DNA of 64,000 nucleotides, from the NCBI GenBank assembly GCA_047495785.1, contig JBLDXI010000015.1, positions 5,022,001-5,086,000 on the forward strand. The letters are read 5' to 3'. The notes under the pieces were generated by a model, which worked only from the letters and a program-made list of their open reading frames with translations, searched no databases and was not told the DNA's origin. The translations under genes and the position numbers were made by a program. This document shows, one piece after another, positions 36,068 to 49,235 of this stretch; position 1 is the first letter of the stretch, and each line of letters starts with the position of its first letter. This DNA comes from Lepidodermella squamata (Eukaryota > Gastrotricha).

Positions 36068-37941
36068 AAAAGATGGTTTTACGAATACGATATGACTGAA
36101 GATAAACCAGCATAACGACCGCACACGGACTACCAGAGATGATGATTAGAACGCAGGCTATAGCAATGAACTTGCAAATGACAATGGACCTCGCCAGGAT
36201 AACTACTATTATCAGCATTGAAATACGAGAGACGCTACTATATGATTATTGGCCGTTGATACAGAAAAGAATTTCACGATGTTGATAGAAGATGATGAAG
36301 AACTTGTGACAGTCAATCAATCAATTAATCAAGTCGATAAAATGTTAGCTCGCACCCGAACTGGTTAGCGCAATAAAACCAAAACCAAAAATTGTGACGA
36401 CGACTTAGAAAAATCAAAGTAATTTTCTTTTGTTGATAAGAAGATGAAGATGCAGCAGATTCGAAGAGGGAGGCTATTGGCCGATGCACTCTCTTATTTG
36501 TAAAATTTCAATAGAATAATAATAAGAATAAGAATAATATAAATCGGCACCAGCTTTTGGCCGGATCTTAAGTCATCAGTCGATCGATCGGTCAAAATTG
36601 TACACTATCATTGAAGCGGAACGTTTACCACCGGCCGCCAAACGGCACACTTTGATATCGCAATATAATAATATTATTAGTGTCGAATTATTAGAATCGT
36701 AGATGAACAAGCTCTACAAGGACAACTTATTTACGGCCGACCAGAGAATTAATAGGTAATGAATAGCGCAAGATAGCTGATAGCTGATGACATCAACTGT
36801 TATATCGCCAGACCCAAAATTAATATGAAGAAGACTTGACAATGGATGTTTTATCATGATGATTATGACACGTACGAGACTTGTTTTCAAAATTCAGATT
36901 ACCATAACCAACCAATCAGAGACCACGTGTGCTTGTAGCGCCAATACTTGAACGACAACAACGCCATATTAGTATTATAGGTAGATGATAAAGGTTATTT
37001 TCACATTGCCGTAGCTTTTTGTTCGACTTTGCTGCGACTCGTGATGATTGCGGTGATGGTGTGCGCAGGGTGATAAAATATAACAATCAAGTATCGAATA
37101 TAAATTATCCGGGTGTACAAAGCGTGCAGGTAGTGGATAAATAAGATCGCATATAGGTATAGGCAGGTGTCGATAGTAGGTATAAATTTTATGAGTGACG
37201 TGTGCCTTTTCGAAAAGATAGATATTTCGGATAATCATTCAAGAGGTGTTGATATAACGATAATTGATTATATCGATATAATAATAATAGGATCATAATA
37301 TAATAATAATAAGAAAGGTAATAAGGAAAATTACTTGAAATCATTATTATATTATTAGCTACGTGTCATTATTATACGATATAATGCAATAACAAACGAG
37401 ATCTTTCTTGTGATAAGATTTTGATAAGCTGGTATTTTTTGTTCGTTTTTTGTACATAGCGATTTGACTAGATATCCACATGATCAGATCATCGTTAGCG
37501 TCATCCGGCAAGTAGAGTGACTAGCTGCCTGAATAATATGATAATAAATACGAGCCATTTCTTCTCATTCAACGCCAAGTATATATAATATATATATAAA
37601 TCGCATAAATGCGCTTTGTTTGAGATCACTTTGTGTTGAAAACTGGCGAATTCAATCGTCGACTGCAGCCGTCGTATAAATAGAGAGGGTGAATATATAG
37701 TAATTAGAGCATAATTTAGCGATAAATGCCGTTGGTGCGACGATAAATAGTAGAACTATTTTACGCATGTGTGTGATGAAAAAGGTAAAATATTCCGATG
37801 TCAATAATAAAATTATTATCGAACTCAAATAGGATGTTAGTGAATTGGATATAAATATATAGATATATATAGATACGGTTTAGGTAACTGAAGGTAAACG
37901 ATTCAAGTCAATGCTCGATCAAGACCGTTCGACGATGACTT
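36068..37941. other. AT-rich stretch, probable CELF 3' UTR
   Basis: Strongly AT-rich with many ATAATA, TATATA and GATA-like runs (near 37265-37330, 37575-37600, 37850-37880). I find no coding signal. As the CELF-family gene ends leftward at 37942, much of this is likely its long 3' UTR. Confidence 0.45.
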
Positions 37942-40900
37942 TTAGACCGCAGCGTTGCCGTAGTCGGTCGGGCTAAGGAATTCTGGGGGCCAGCTATCGA
38001 GACTGAAAAATTTCAAGAAATTCAATTATTATTGGTTCCCGGTTTCAAGTTTCAACTTACGGCTTGCTCGAGTCCTTGGGGCGCTTCAGCTGAACTTTGA
38101 GGCGCTTCATGCCGATCTGAAAGCCGTTCATGGCCTGAATAGCGGCCGAAGCGGACTGCGGGTTGTCGAACGACACGAAGCCTGCAACGAAGTCAAGTTA
38201 GTAAGTCATGAGTTGTAGTAGTAGGGTGAGTTGTGCTTACCGAAGCACTTGCTCTGACCGGTGGCACGGTCAACGTAGACCTTAGCCGAGAGCACGCTGC
38301 CGAAAGGCATGAACATTTGTGCCAGCTCAGCGTCGCCAAACTCCTGCGGAAGGTGGTAGATGAACAGGTTGCAGCCGTCTGGGCCTTCCTTCTGCGCCGT
38401 GGTCGCCGCAGAGATGGCCGACATCGAATTGGCCGCCTGTTGGACAAGCGCGTGCTGCAGCAGCGGGTTGTAGGCCGCAGCCGCAAGAGCGTTCGAAGCA
38501 GCCGCCGCGGCCTGCGCCGGGTAGCTAGCGATGCCATATTGCGGCAGGCACGCGGATAGCATTTGCGCATCAGTCGTCGTCGACGACGTTCCCGCCGAAG
38601 ACGAAGACATCGCAACTTGCATACCCTGCGCGCTCGGGCTCAGAACCTGCGACTGTGAGCCGCCGTTCATGCCCGCCGCCACGGCCGCCGCTGCCGCCGA
38701 AGTCAACCTGCTCAGATCGTACTGCGGTTGTTGGTTGGGCGCACCTAGAGCGGTCAACGTCGCAATTTGCGCCGCGTTCGGAATCTGCATCGTCGCGAAA
38801 GGCGAGCCGCTTCCCAACACGGCTTGCTGCTGCACGAGCTGCGCATAAGTTCCCAACGTTGGAACAGTCGCGGTCTGGGGGCTGAGAGTCGCCGCCGCAG
38901 CAGCCGCAGCTGCAGCCGCCGCCGAGTTGTTGGTCATCAGGCCCATTTGCTGCGCCATTTGCTGGAGGCGGCGCAGTTGGCGCTCGCGTTCCGTGTCAGC
39001 GAACTTGACGACGAGGCTGCTCGACGCGCCGCTCATTTTCTGCGAGCCGTGCAGCGACGCAATCGCCGCCTGGCATTCACTGTGGCTCGACAGCTTGACG
39101 AAGGCGCAGCCTCGGGAGTTACCGTTCTGATCGCGCAGCACCGTGCACTCTTCGATAGTACCAAACGCCTCGAACATTTTACGCACGTCTTCCTCGTTCT
39201 GCTGCTTGCTCAACATCCCGACAAACAGTTTGCGGTCATTGCCCGATTTACTCTCCTGATCAGCTGGCTTGACTTGAATGGGTCGGTTCATCTGAAAATA
39301 TGCAAAAATGGTTAGAGGCCAAATAGTATAGATGGATTTAATCAGCATTTTGAAAATAAAATTTTGTTTACCAAACTTACCAAGATGACAGGGAAATAAG
39401 ACATGATTCAGCCGATTCCAATGAAATAGCGAGACACGAAAATGTAAATTGAAGTGAAGACAATGAAAATGACCACACTAATGCGACAGGGGACGAACGA
39501 AGTTAAATGAGCCTATAAATTTTGAGGCAATGAGGTTGATGATGATGATGATGTTGTTGATGAGTCAACAGGGCAATGAAAAGTCGCCGACGGGCGGCAG
39601 GTAGTTTGATAACGGCGGGCGGGACATGAAAGTGGGAGGCTGTAAAAACAGAGACTGCGCGGCGTGGTTTTGGTCTGCGAGGTGCGGTGGATGCGCGGTG
39701 GAAATCAAAATAGTATCGAGAGGGCGCAAACGCGAATGAGCGTGCGAGCGAGTGACTACTGCGAGCGATGAGCGATGATGAGCGAGGCAGATGACACAGC
39801 GCGAGGTCGCCTGCTGTGTTATTAGGTAGATTTATGTGGCAATAATTTTTGTAATAACACGTTGTCGAGGCGGCGCGGCGGGCGCGGAAGGATGCGAGCG
39901 AGCGAACGCGCACAGTGCACATCATCGCTCTCTCGCCGGCGAAAAATCACAGGCAATAAGCTGATGCTGCGCGTCGTGGTCGTCGTCGTATTTCAGCAGA
40001 GCGAGTGAGCGCCGCCTCATCTTCGATTTTAGCTTATTATTGCGTTTCGCAGGGTGGCGAACACGCCGCTGCGTGCGTGTGACTGTTTGATGGCTGAGTG
40101 CGCGCGTCTTTCGATAATAATCATCATCTGCCTGTGCCGCACGCGCCCCGTGTGCTTACATAAGCAGCAGCCTCATCACTCGCCGGCTCGACTCATCAGT
40201 CAAACTCGCTATCACTGTCATTCGATCGTGCGCCGAACCTGCTGCTGCTGCTGCCGCCGCCCGGCGCGATCGATACAGGTACTCGCTCATTAAGCCTCAG
40301 AAGCGCGCACGCTGATGGCCGTAGGGAAACGACACAACGGCCGCCGATGCTGCGCTTCACCTCGCCGGCGATTCGATTTGCGCGCGACCGACGACAACGC
40401 GACGACAACGGCGACGCCGGCGCTGACTGACTACTGCTACTGCTGCTGATTTCTCAGTAGCAGCGCCGATGAGTCGGTGTGTTTGCGCTGTATGCACAAA
40501 CAGAGCGGCAGGCGCGCGCGCATCCGGCTCCGACGCGCGCATCTGCTTCGCTTTTCACGCGCATCTGCCCACCGCCGTGTCTCTTATTGCATTTCAAGCG
40601 AATAAATACAAATAATAATGCGGTTGCGGCCTGGCGATGGCTTCGATATCCATCTATCTATCAGTTGTTACTACCTCGCCGACTCATGAGCATCATCTGC
40701 AATTCAATCACGCCGCATGAGCGCCATTCGCTCGACTACTCAGCGCCAGCAGCTTATTGCACTTCGCCACTGTCCTTGCCATCGCCATTATCACCATGAT
40801 AGGAGCGCTTCGACTTTCGACGGTGAATAATTAGGTTCCGCGCGCATCGTTTGGCGTCGGCCCACGGCTTAGCCAGCATAAATGAGACGCAGGGCCATAA

Positions 40901-43900
40901 GCCCCGTCGACGACATTTAATACGATAATTACACCGCTCTTATATGGCGCTTCTTGAGCCATCGGCGCCGATGAGGGGCTGCTTTTCACGCGGAAAATAG
41001 ACAGAGTCCCGCAGCAGCCTCTTGCTTGTTCGCAGCCGCAAATTTTCGCCTATATTTTTACCGCATTCTAGGTCATTTTGTGCCCTCACTCAGCGCAGCC
41101 AAATATTTGAGGGAAGGACATGAGATTTCAGTGTGGATAAATGTTTAGCTACCGATATGAACCGCGTGGAAGTCAAATATTTAGCATGTAACAAGAAGAA
41201 TATCGATCGGATGACAGACAGAGAAAGTTGGATATTTCTCCCATGTCAATGCAAGATATTTTTGGCGAAAAGTCAACAGTTCGTGCAATGAAATCAGCTG
41301 ATTCGACTACTTTTTCCCGTTGTCAATTATTTACGAAATGATACTAGCTATTTTGCAAGCAAAAGTGCAGATACTCACCCCAGGTAGAGTTTTCTGTTCG
41401 TGAAGGGCATTTTGAGCTCTGAAAGCGCTGTCTCTCGTGCAGTACGTCAAAAAGGCGCAACCTGTTATAAAGAAAAAGGTAATCAATAGGCGAAAAAATA
41501 ACATTGCATGGGTGATTTTTGGTCGAATCAATTTACTCAGCTATTATCTACCCCGTTGTTTTGGCCTTGGTGCTTGAATTATTCATGTCGACACTAGCGG
41601 TCAAGTATAATGAGGTCTAATTATGCTTTCAAGCTAGCAGCAGACACCTACTACTCCGTAAATCAAGCCTAAAATTTTGTCGATGATCGGCAGATCAGTT
41701 GGTTAATGTCGGATATGGAGTTTTCTCAGCTTGTACTGTCTAATATTATTCTCCAATGCATGATAAGGCATAATCTGACTGTTCTCGATGTTCGAGCACG
41801 AATGCGATGTTGATTTGACCACAAGGATTATTTGGAGCCTCAAAGCGCCCAATATGGTTATGCGCAATCGCCTGGAAGGGCTGGGGTACTCGTAGAATAA
41901 ATACCAGCTTAACATATAACCTATATGGGCGACTAGGTGCCGGGAAGCACTGCTGTCACTGCGATTATTAGGTGTAAATCGGAATCAGCTTCATGAAGTT
42001 ACCACAAATCGACAAGCTACTAAAATATATACTAACCCGGCTGTTTTCCTAATTGAGCCCTCAAACGAATCAGCTACTAAAAACCATTAAGCAAAGCTAC
42101 AGTGAAATCTGAGTGAGAAGGCACTGTCAAATATATTTACCAATCAAGACCGAAACAGCGTCTTATGAGCGAGCCCCGTCCTTTATTTTGGCCCAGCCTA
42201 AATTGTTGCATTCTATTCTTGTATATTCTTGTGTTGTAAAGAGCTTTCTCCAGCAAACCGTCCCTTAAACTTCATGTTAGTATGAACATGTTATAAACGA
42301 GTAATTTTGAAATTGAAATTAGAAGCTTTATTTCACTTCCCCGCGACTAAGCGTCTGTACCCTTTCGGGTTTTGGGGAAGGCGAAGGCAAGGCAAACCAC
42401 GAAATGTAAAAAACCGAAAAAACCGACACGAAAAAACCACGCCCCCACGTCCGAGAGTATCTTGCTTTTGTTACAAACGAGACTGCCTTCTATGTAGGTT
42501 CTGCCTTCTAATTCGGGTTCGAATATGTTGGAAATTTGCCATGGCTTTTATTCTCTTACTCGACTGATGATAATCAGATCGTTTTTCAAGAAAACCGATG
42601 ACCAATTTTCATTTGATGCTGTGATTTTTGTGAGATCTGAATATCTGATTTGTGGAGATATAATGTTCGATGGCTTATGACTCGGAGAGGTCGAAACTAT
42701 TCGATATGCTGGATTCAAGGTTTTCCTCCTAATGCCCCTATTCCATGAAAAGATATAATATCTTCTGATAAAATATAATTTTACTAGAAGTCAAGCCGTT
42801 CCAAGGCAAAAACGAATTTGAACTTGAACTAGATTTTCGAACTTTTACTGAATTAGCTTCCCAAGATCTGTTCCTCGAAGAGACACGTGGATCGGTTAAA
42901 TTTCCAAATTTACGGTGCCAATTATTCAGGCATTCAACTACTTCGAACTTCGAATAGTTACCTCGGTTAGCGATAGCCACAGTGCTTAGCCGTAGCTCGC
43001 CTTCACTTAGCCATCGACTAATCAGATATAATTAGCAACTATTTAATGCTCTGCTACTTCCGTCAAAATCGATCCATCTCATTGGGAGTAAGATTCTATG
43101 ATACTAATTTCGAAGCTCAGTTTCAAAGCTTTGGAGCTTGTCTTAAAACTAGCAAATATCGATTTCATGGAAATATACAGTTAATGGCTGACGATAGCCA
43201 GTGTCTGTCGAAACCCTGATCAGGACGTTTTACCCAAGCTGGCATTTAAAGTCCCATTTGCAACCCACGGGCTAGTTTGATTTGTCAGAGCAGAAAATGT
43301 TAAATCTTGCATGTCGCAGCCATTTATGAATAATATGGCTTTTCGCGCTGATTGCATTGCTTTCCGTGGGAAGGCAACCCATATGTGCTCCACTTGGTGC
43401 GGTTGTTCAAATCAAAGCCCTACATCATGGGTGCTCGAGCCTCGTGCTCGAATTCGTTGCCATGCAACATCCTTAACATTGTATGCTCGTTATTTGAAGC
43501 AAACCCACTGCGGACTACAATTGAAACTAGGAGATTAATATTGCCGTTCATACTTTGGAGAATTTCGAATCGTAACATTTTTGACAATCCCGCCCAACAC
43601 TAAAGCTTAATTTATTTACTTATTAACGTTAACCGTGCTCAGATGAGTGATTGATTCGATTTGAAATCAGTGAAGCGGTAAATTACTTACCCTTGTGCAT
43701 GCCGGTCATCTTGTCCCGCAAGACGGTCAGCTCGTAGATTTGGCCGAATTCTTCGAAACTAAGAAAATGAAGTGAATTTTAAAATCGATATATCAATTAG
43801 GATCGATGAAATAGCTTACATGGGTCTCAGATCGTTCTCGTCGAGATGGCGCGGAATCTGGCCGATGAACAGCTTCACAGCGTCGGCGTCCTTCATCGGC

Positions 43901-44217
43901 ACCAAATTGGGCTGCTTCATCGCCGCCGCGTTCGACGCCGACGAAAGCAGCGGCTGTTGCGCCTGAGCCTGTTGCTGCGCCTGCTGCATCATCGCCAGTT
44001 GCTGCTGTTGCGCCAACATCGACGACTGCGCCTGCGCCTGTTGTTGCTGTGCGGCCGCGTGTTGCTGCTGCTGTTGGTGGTGGTGCGCCGCGGCGACGTT
44101 CAGCGGCGTCAACAGACTTGCGGCCGCCGACGAGCCCATGAGGTGCTCCTTGAGGGACGGCCCCGACGCCATGGGCAGCGCGAACGTCGGCATACGAATC
44201 AAAGTGGCCATTGTCAT
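37942..44217 (-). CDS. CELF/Bruno-family RNA-binding protein (three RRMs)
   Basis: Six exons join in frame: 43820-44217, 43691-43758, 41379-41461, 38241-39291, 38061-38181 and 37942-38002, giving 593 residues. CELF proteins bind GU-rich RNA to control splicing, decay and translation. The N-terminus is His/Gln/Ala-rich. RRM1 begins at [19 protein letters not shown] and runs across three exons. RRM2 has [18 protein letters not shown] and GCAFVKLS, preceded by the linker [11 protein letters not shown] typical of the family. A long Ala/Gln/Ser-rich linker follows, then RRM3 ([28 protein letters not shown]) and the family ending [11 protein letters not shown]. Introns 3 and 2 are about 2.1 and 2.2 kb, unlike the compact genes around. 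A last intron of 58 nt changes the C-terminus; unspliced, the protein would end at SSKP. It resembles both the UNC-75 and ETR-1 groups; I do not assign one. Confidence 0.93.
39381..39404 (-). CDS. Probable alternative first coding exon of the CELF gene
   Basis: ATG at 39404 opens eight codons (MSYFPVIL) that end at a consensus donor GTAAGT in phase 0. The next acceptor at 39292 starts the RRM2-containing exon in phase 0, so the join is in frame and would make an isoform lacking RRM1. The intron would be 89 nt. The GC-rich sequence upstream (about 39.5-40.9 kb) could be its promoter. Confidence 0.45.
39405..43690. other. Large CELF introns, including a GC-rich block
   Basis: This span covers the long introns around the RRM1 exon at 41379-41461. 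The part at about 39.55-40.95 kb is GC- and CpG-rich with CTG/CTGCTG runs near 40230-40260 and 40435-40450, like the region upstream of the main ATG. The part at 41.5-43.7 kb is AT-rich. I see no nested gene. Confidence 0.5.
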
Positions 44218-47200
44218 GGTTTTACTTCAACAGACACTGTACGTTGATCAACCACACAGACGGAGATGAATAATAACGATGCGTTACTTAGTAGAAGTAA
44301 AGAAGATAAAACAATCGACGGTGTCACGTGACAACACAAAATCTAGACCGAAAACAGAAACAATAAGTATAAATCGTTGACTAAATGCGAGGAGCGAAAT
44401 CGATGAAATGCCGCTGCTGGTCGCTGGTCGCCGGGCCGGCAGCGGGCGCCAATCTGCGCGCGTATGCTATGCGCGTCCGGGTGTGCAATTGTAACAATAA
44501 TTGTCAATATTATAGGGTCGTTAAGTAGTTTGTTCAATCTAAAGACGCGCGCAGCTGTTCGATGCGAGGTGACGGGGCAAGACGCTGCTGGCGTAATGAC
44601 AGCAATAACAAGGCGTTGAACAGATGATGCGCGCGCGCGCGTGTGCGCCCAACCCACCCGAACAGATGAGCGCACCAATAACAGCTGATCGAATGGGCAA
44701 ATACTAATTGTCAGGTAATAAACGCGTACGCGCAGATGATGGTGACGACAAGCGTACACGCGCGCGGATCATCTTCACCCTAACCAAACACCATCGGGGT
44801 GGTGATATCCTGATAGGTGAGCAAACATCCCCTGACAAGAGCGCTGATGACTATTATATGGCGGATTCGCAAATATATGCCTAGTGTCACAGAACCCAAT
44901 CAAACCGGGTTTAACTAATTAGTTGCCATTAGTTGTTTTGTCGATTGCGCGAAAGAATCTGCTCTACGTTGAAAATGCTATTTGTGATACGATGGCGATT
45001 CGTGGGAAACAGTTTGTTCCGCCATAACATTTAGTGAGTTGAAGAATGGTAAGTCGAACAATGATCGACCGCACGAAATTCGAAAACTGCGCGACCAACA
45101 TTTCGGCGAAATGCCAAATAAGTTTTTGCTCATACACGAGATATGGCGAATCACGGTTTGGAGCTGTTGCGACCAAGTTAATGGACGGATGAGAAATAAT
45201 TTTAAAATTGGTTACATGGCGGCCACTCGTCGCTGTCGCGTTTTTGGGCGTCGCGGCGCTCGAGAGGCGGCGAAAAAGACGCGCGGCGCGCAGAGTATCG
45301 AAGCGCTAATGAAATGTGCTGTAGGTGACGTAGTGGGGCGCGTGGCCGTGCTGTAATCCGACAGCTGTTGCTGGCCTACGCGCCTGTGCGTTTTGGCACC
45401 ATTTTCCCGGCGACAAGTGAGAGGGCGCGTGCGCCCAGCCCAAACCAGGCTGTTCTTCTTAACTTCTTACTGCTATGGCAATAACAGTAATAAGTGTGCA
45501 ATTATTTCGCGAACAAATTTATCGCCGATTGGTCTTCGCGTCTGCACGCGGCTGGGAATGGTGCGCGCAGATGGCCGCGCGCGGCCTCGATATAGCCGCG
45601 CCACCATATGCGCGCGCGCGCATTTGTATCGAAGACGCGCAGCAACGGCCGCCGCCGCCACAACGACGGCTGTCAAGAAGACGACGACGGGAAAGAAGAA
45701 GATGGGAGTGTGCCCACAGAAATAAGACGACATGCACAGCAAGCAAAATAATTTAAACTAATAGTAATGCCAATGGGGCTGTAATATGTTTGTACATTTA
45801 TTACAAATAATAGTTATACCATACAAATATAGGCGCGCCCTTCGATCGCACTGGCTGGCCAAGGGCGCGTGCGCGCATACATCGCTGGCACCGAAATTTG
45901 ATGGTTCGCGATGTATGCGCTTATAACGCTCCCCAATCAGCCATCGCGCCGTCGTCGTCATCATCGTCGTCGTCTTATTCGCATTTTAAAAACACACAAG
46001 GCGCGCGCTATAATGCCGCGCGGCTCGGGGTCGCGCATCGCAAGCGGACGTTGATTGCCATTGCTGTGTATTGCTTCGCCGAGCCAGCAGCGCTCGTCGG
46101 CAGCTGCCGCCGCCGTCATCGTCGTCTATTGAGCGATCGAAATCCAAGTTCCCTCAAGTCCAATTCCGGCCAGTCAATCGCGAATGGTGACGCGCGCGGC
46201 TGACGGCGCGCGGTCGAATCGATGCGACGGCTCCGGATGCCGATTGCGATGGAGGGGAGATGAACGCAGTAAGCAGCTAAGACGGCGGAACCGCGCTCGC
46301 TCGTAATGAAAGCCCGCCCAATTGTGCCGCTGAGCATACATGCAGCGATGCTGCTGCTGCTGCTGCGTTATTATCGCAAGCACATTTAAATAAATTGCGA
46401 TGTTCAACATTTTGGCATCGGCGCTCTTGCTGAGGCTAAGTGGCACTATACGGGAGAGGCAGGGCGACATTATCGAGTCAATTGATGGCTTCGGCCCGGC
46501 CGGAGGAAGTCGCTCAGGCCTGGTGGCTTGCTGGCGCCACAGCGGTTGGTCGTCGCGCCGAAATCTGTGGCTTAGCAAAACAAACTTGTTGAGCGCGCCG
46601 GCCGCAAATTGGCCGCCATTAAATCGCCGATAATTCCAATTTCCGAAGTAAATGAAAAAGGCTATTGATTACGCTAAACTTCCGCCACTCCAGCAACGAG
46701 ACAATCACTTAGCTATTGATAATATATTTTCTTGCCAAGTAACGAATAACCCTGTTGCATTTAATAATCGCGTCACCACCAAAGCTTCAAACATAACAGA
46801 GTAGGTATACAGAGTCGAATTCGAATCATGCATCGCTGGTGTAATTGAAGAAAACTGAAAATGGAAAAAAGTCATGTCAACAGTTAGCTGGAGAAAGTAG
46901 CAGCATGCAATCAGGGTCAGCGATTCGACCGTTCATATGTGTGTCAATTGGAAGCGTTTTCAGAAGTATTATTCGGAACTGGCTTTAACTGCATGCCGGA
47001 TCTTTTTCGAACATTGAGAATGTGTAATTTTGTTGCATAATTAGTTATTAGACAGATGTGATGTTGGAACGAACATTCAGAACGTTCAGAAAGTGGCTAC
47101 TGATGGCTTTTCTGCTGGAACTGTGAATAGGATTTTCATGTTGGTGTATTTGCGCTATAGTGAACGCGCACTAGCTGCTGTTGTTTTCATAAAAATAACC

Positions 47201-47648
47201 GACAATTCAATTGTGAACCTATTTCGAGTAGTCTATAGCCTGAAATTGTGCGTACCTATTTGCCAAACGTATTAAACGTCCAACAACTTCGCCTGCGATT
47301 ATTTAGAATCCTGGGCAATCCAACCTATCAATGATTTATTGCTAGCCATTGTATAGTTTTTTGGGTTTGCATGTACCCAGCTTTCGACGCTTTCGATCGC
47401 TATCCCGCAAAATTCAAAGGGCTGCTCCAATTATAGCAATGCGGAATTCACTTCTCTCCTCAAATCCTCGGTACCTTTGTCGCCATTTGGTCTTCAGGAA
47501 TTGGCCTTAGCGGCATTACAGTTCTATCTCAAACCGACGTCGAGTCAGCGAAATCAGTTGTCCCAACATCCTTAGTTAGATTTCATTCGCTTCCGCTACA
47601 TATTCTGAATCAGCGCAAAAAAAGAAGAGGTCTCCGAGCATATTTTAT
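44218..47648. other. Gene-poor stretch upstream of CELF and downstream of PIG-M
   Basis: The first part (44.2-46.6 kb) is GC-rich with GCGCGC runs (near 44630, 45610) and probably holds the CELF promoter and 5' UTR. The rest (46.6-47.6 kb) is AT-rich. Arginine-rich readings such as 45475-45756 (+) and 46174-46578 (-) reflect composition. No supported gene. Confidence 0.45.
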
Positions 47649-49190
47649 TCATTTCGATTTCAATGTCGCAGATTGTGTCAAAATAAAAAGAGTCACTATC
47701 ATAGCGTTGCTAGCGAGTAGGGCTAGGCCGGAGATCCAGACGAATAGGTAAGTATTTACACCAGCGAATTCGAGAAAGTAAGCTGACGCCAACCAAGATG
47801 CCTGAAATTGGAAAAATTTATCAATGATTTGTTAATAAATAATAAAAAATATCAAATACCTGAGATGCTACCCATAATAGAAGTGAGGCATAGGCGATGA
47901 TGTGAAGTTTTGATCGAAAAAGCGAGATTCTACTATTAAGCTCGTGAATTCGCTTGTAAATTAGCTTCAAATCAAGTAGTGGCAGCAAACATAAGTACCA
48001 TGTATAATACTGAAAAACATTTAATATTGAGTAGTTTTCCATGAAAATACCAAAAACTTACTTGTACAGTGTAAACCTTGTTAAAAACAACGAACACCAA
48101 TGTTATGAGGAACAACGCAAAATTCAGGCTTGCAAGATTTGATTGCTGAACGCATGCGACCGCTATGAGACCGATGAGAAGAATCTGAATGCCAAAGACG
48201 AGCCCAGTGCCAATTATAGGGGGTAGTGTCTCCGGAGCTTGCAAATATATCGCGTAAAAGTAAGGCGAAAAATTGTGCTTGATATCCTGACGCCCGAGGT
48301 GATACAAAAGCGAACTGTGAAGATACTCGTAGCCATATCTAAAATTGTCACACTTTCATAATGAGAAACGAAAATTGACGTCAAATTGAACTCACAAAAG
48401 ATAAAAAACGCAGGTGGCGGCAGCTACCGCGAATGTCGCCGAACAGACAAAGATTGCATTGTCCGTTGTCAACAAGGAGCGAATAAGATTCAATACACCT
48501 TTGACAGAGAATAAACTACATCGACCGCCATTTCTTGCTCTCCGGAAGAACATGAGAAAAGCTGGTAAGAATATGACCGGGTAAATGCGAACATGTATTG
48601 CGAGTCCGTACATAAGGCCACAAAGTGCTGACTTTTCTCGAGATGCGAAGAACAACGTGACAAGTAGGATTATGGAAATGAGCGAATCACAGTTTCCTCG
48701 TGTGGAAATAACGCAAACTATAGGGTTAAACAGCCAAATGGCGGCCCCGAAAACCAAACGCTGCTCCACATCGTTGTCTAGCTTGCTTGTTTTACCGCTT
48801 GTAAGAATTTGATAAATTAAGTAGGCGCATAATATGTCGAAAATTGAGAAGACCAGCTTCCCGAAGTTGACGAAAATTGAGCCGAAACAAGTTGGCAACA
48901 GCAGGTAAGCCACCACTGGTGAATATCGATAGTCTCGTCTAGTATAAGGTGAATCACCCTAACATAATGCTCATTGAAGTACGATCTTTGTTCCGTGAAT
49001 CACATACCTCGCATATTGCTTTTGCTGCTGACGAGAAGACGGTATAATCTATATCTGTGTACTTTACTTTGAGCAGCGAATCATGGATAGAGCCATAAAT
49101 TATCAAAAGGCCCCGAATTACAGCGCCAGATACCAATACAGTAGACAAATTCCACCTCATTAAACTTAAAATGCCTGCAACAAGCAACAT
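47649..49190 (-). CDS. pigm: GPI mannosyltransferase 1 (PIG-M)
   Basis: Five exons, 49008-49190, 48396-48958, 48062-48338, 47860-48009 and 47649-47801, join in frame to 441 residues, close to the family length of about 420. PIG-M adds the first mannose to the GPI anchor precursor in the ER lumen. The DxD catalytic motif is in VKYTDIDYTVF, followed by GDSPYTRRDYRYSPVVAYLL. Other family segments are NPIVCVISTRGNCDSL, HVRIYPVIFLP, YGYEYLHSSLLYHLGRQDIKHNFS and YYTWYLCLLPLL. Many hydrophobic helices cover the rest. The first ATG (49190) lies only 45 bp after the mTERF stop. A TTGTTGCAG acceptor-like site sits between it and a second in-frame ATG at 49160, so the real start is probably 49160 (431 residues). 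Confidence 0.93.
49175..49184 (-). promoter_or_regulatory. Candidate trans-splice acceptor before PIG-M
   Basis: On the minus strand, AATAAATG is followed by TTGCTTGTTGCAG and then, 14 nt later, the ATG at 49160. A poly(A) signal for mTERF and a splice acceptor for PIG-M packed in under 50 bp is what an operon with spliced-leader addition would show. There is no room for a separate promoter. Confidence 0.45.
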
Positions 49191-49235
49191 TTATTTCATC
49201 AAAAAAATAAGAACAATGTTGGTGTCAAAATCTGA

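Noticed and set aside
38531-39315. Plus-strand frames opposite CELF
   Set aside because: Arg/Leu/Ala-rich mirror readings of the Ala/Gln-rich CELF exon with no splice structure.
40054-40799. Frames in the GC-rich CELF intron
   Set aside because: Low-complexity Arg/Cys/Ser readings driven by CTG and CGC repeats. More likely promoter DNA.
43846-44247. Leu/Arg-rich plus-strand frame opposite CELF exon 1
   Set aside because: It is the complement of the CAG/CTG-rich Gln-Ala stretch; no independent evidence.
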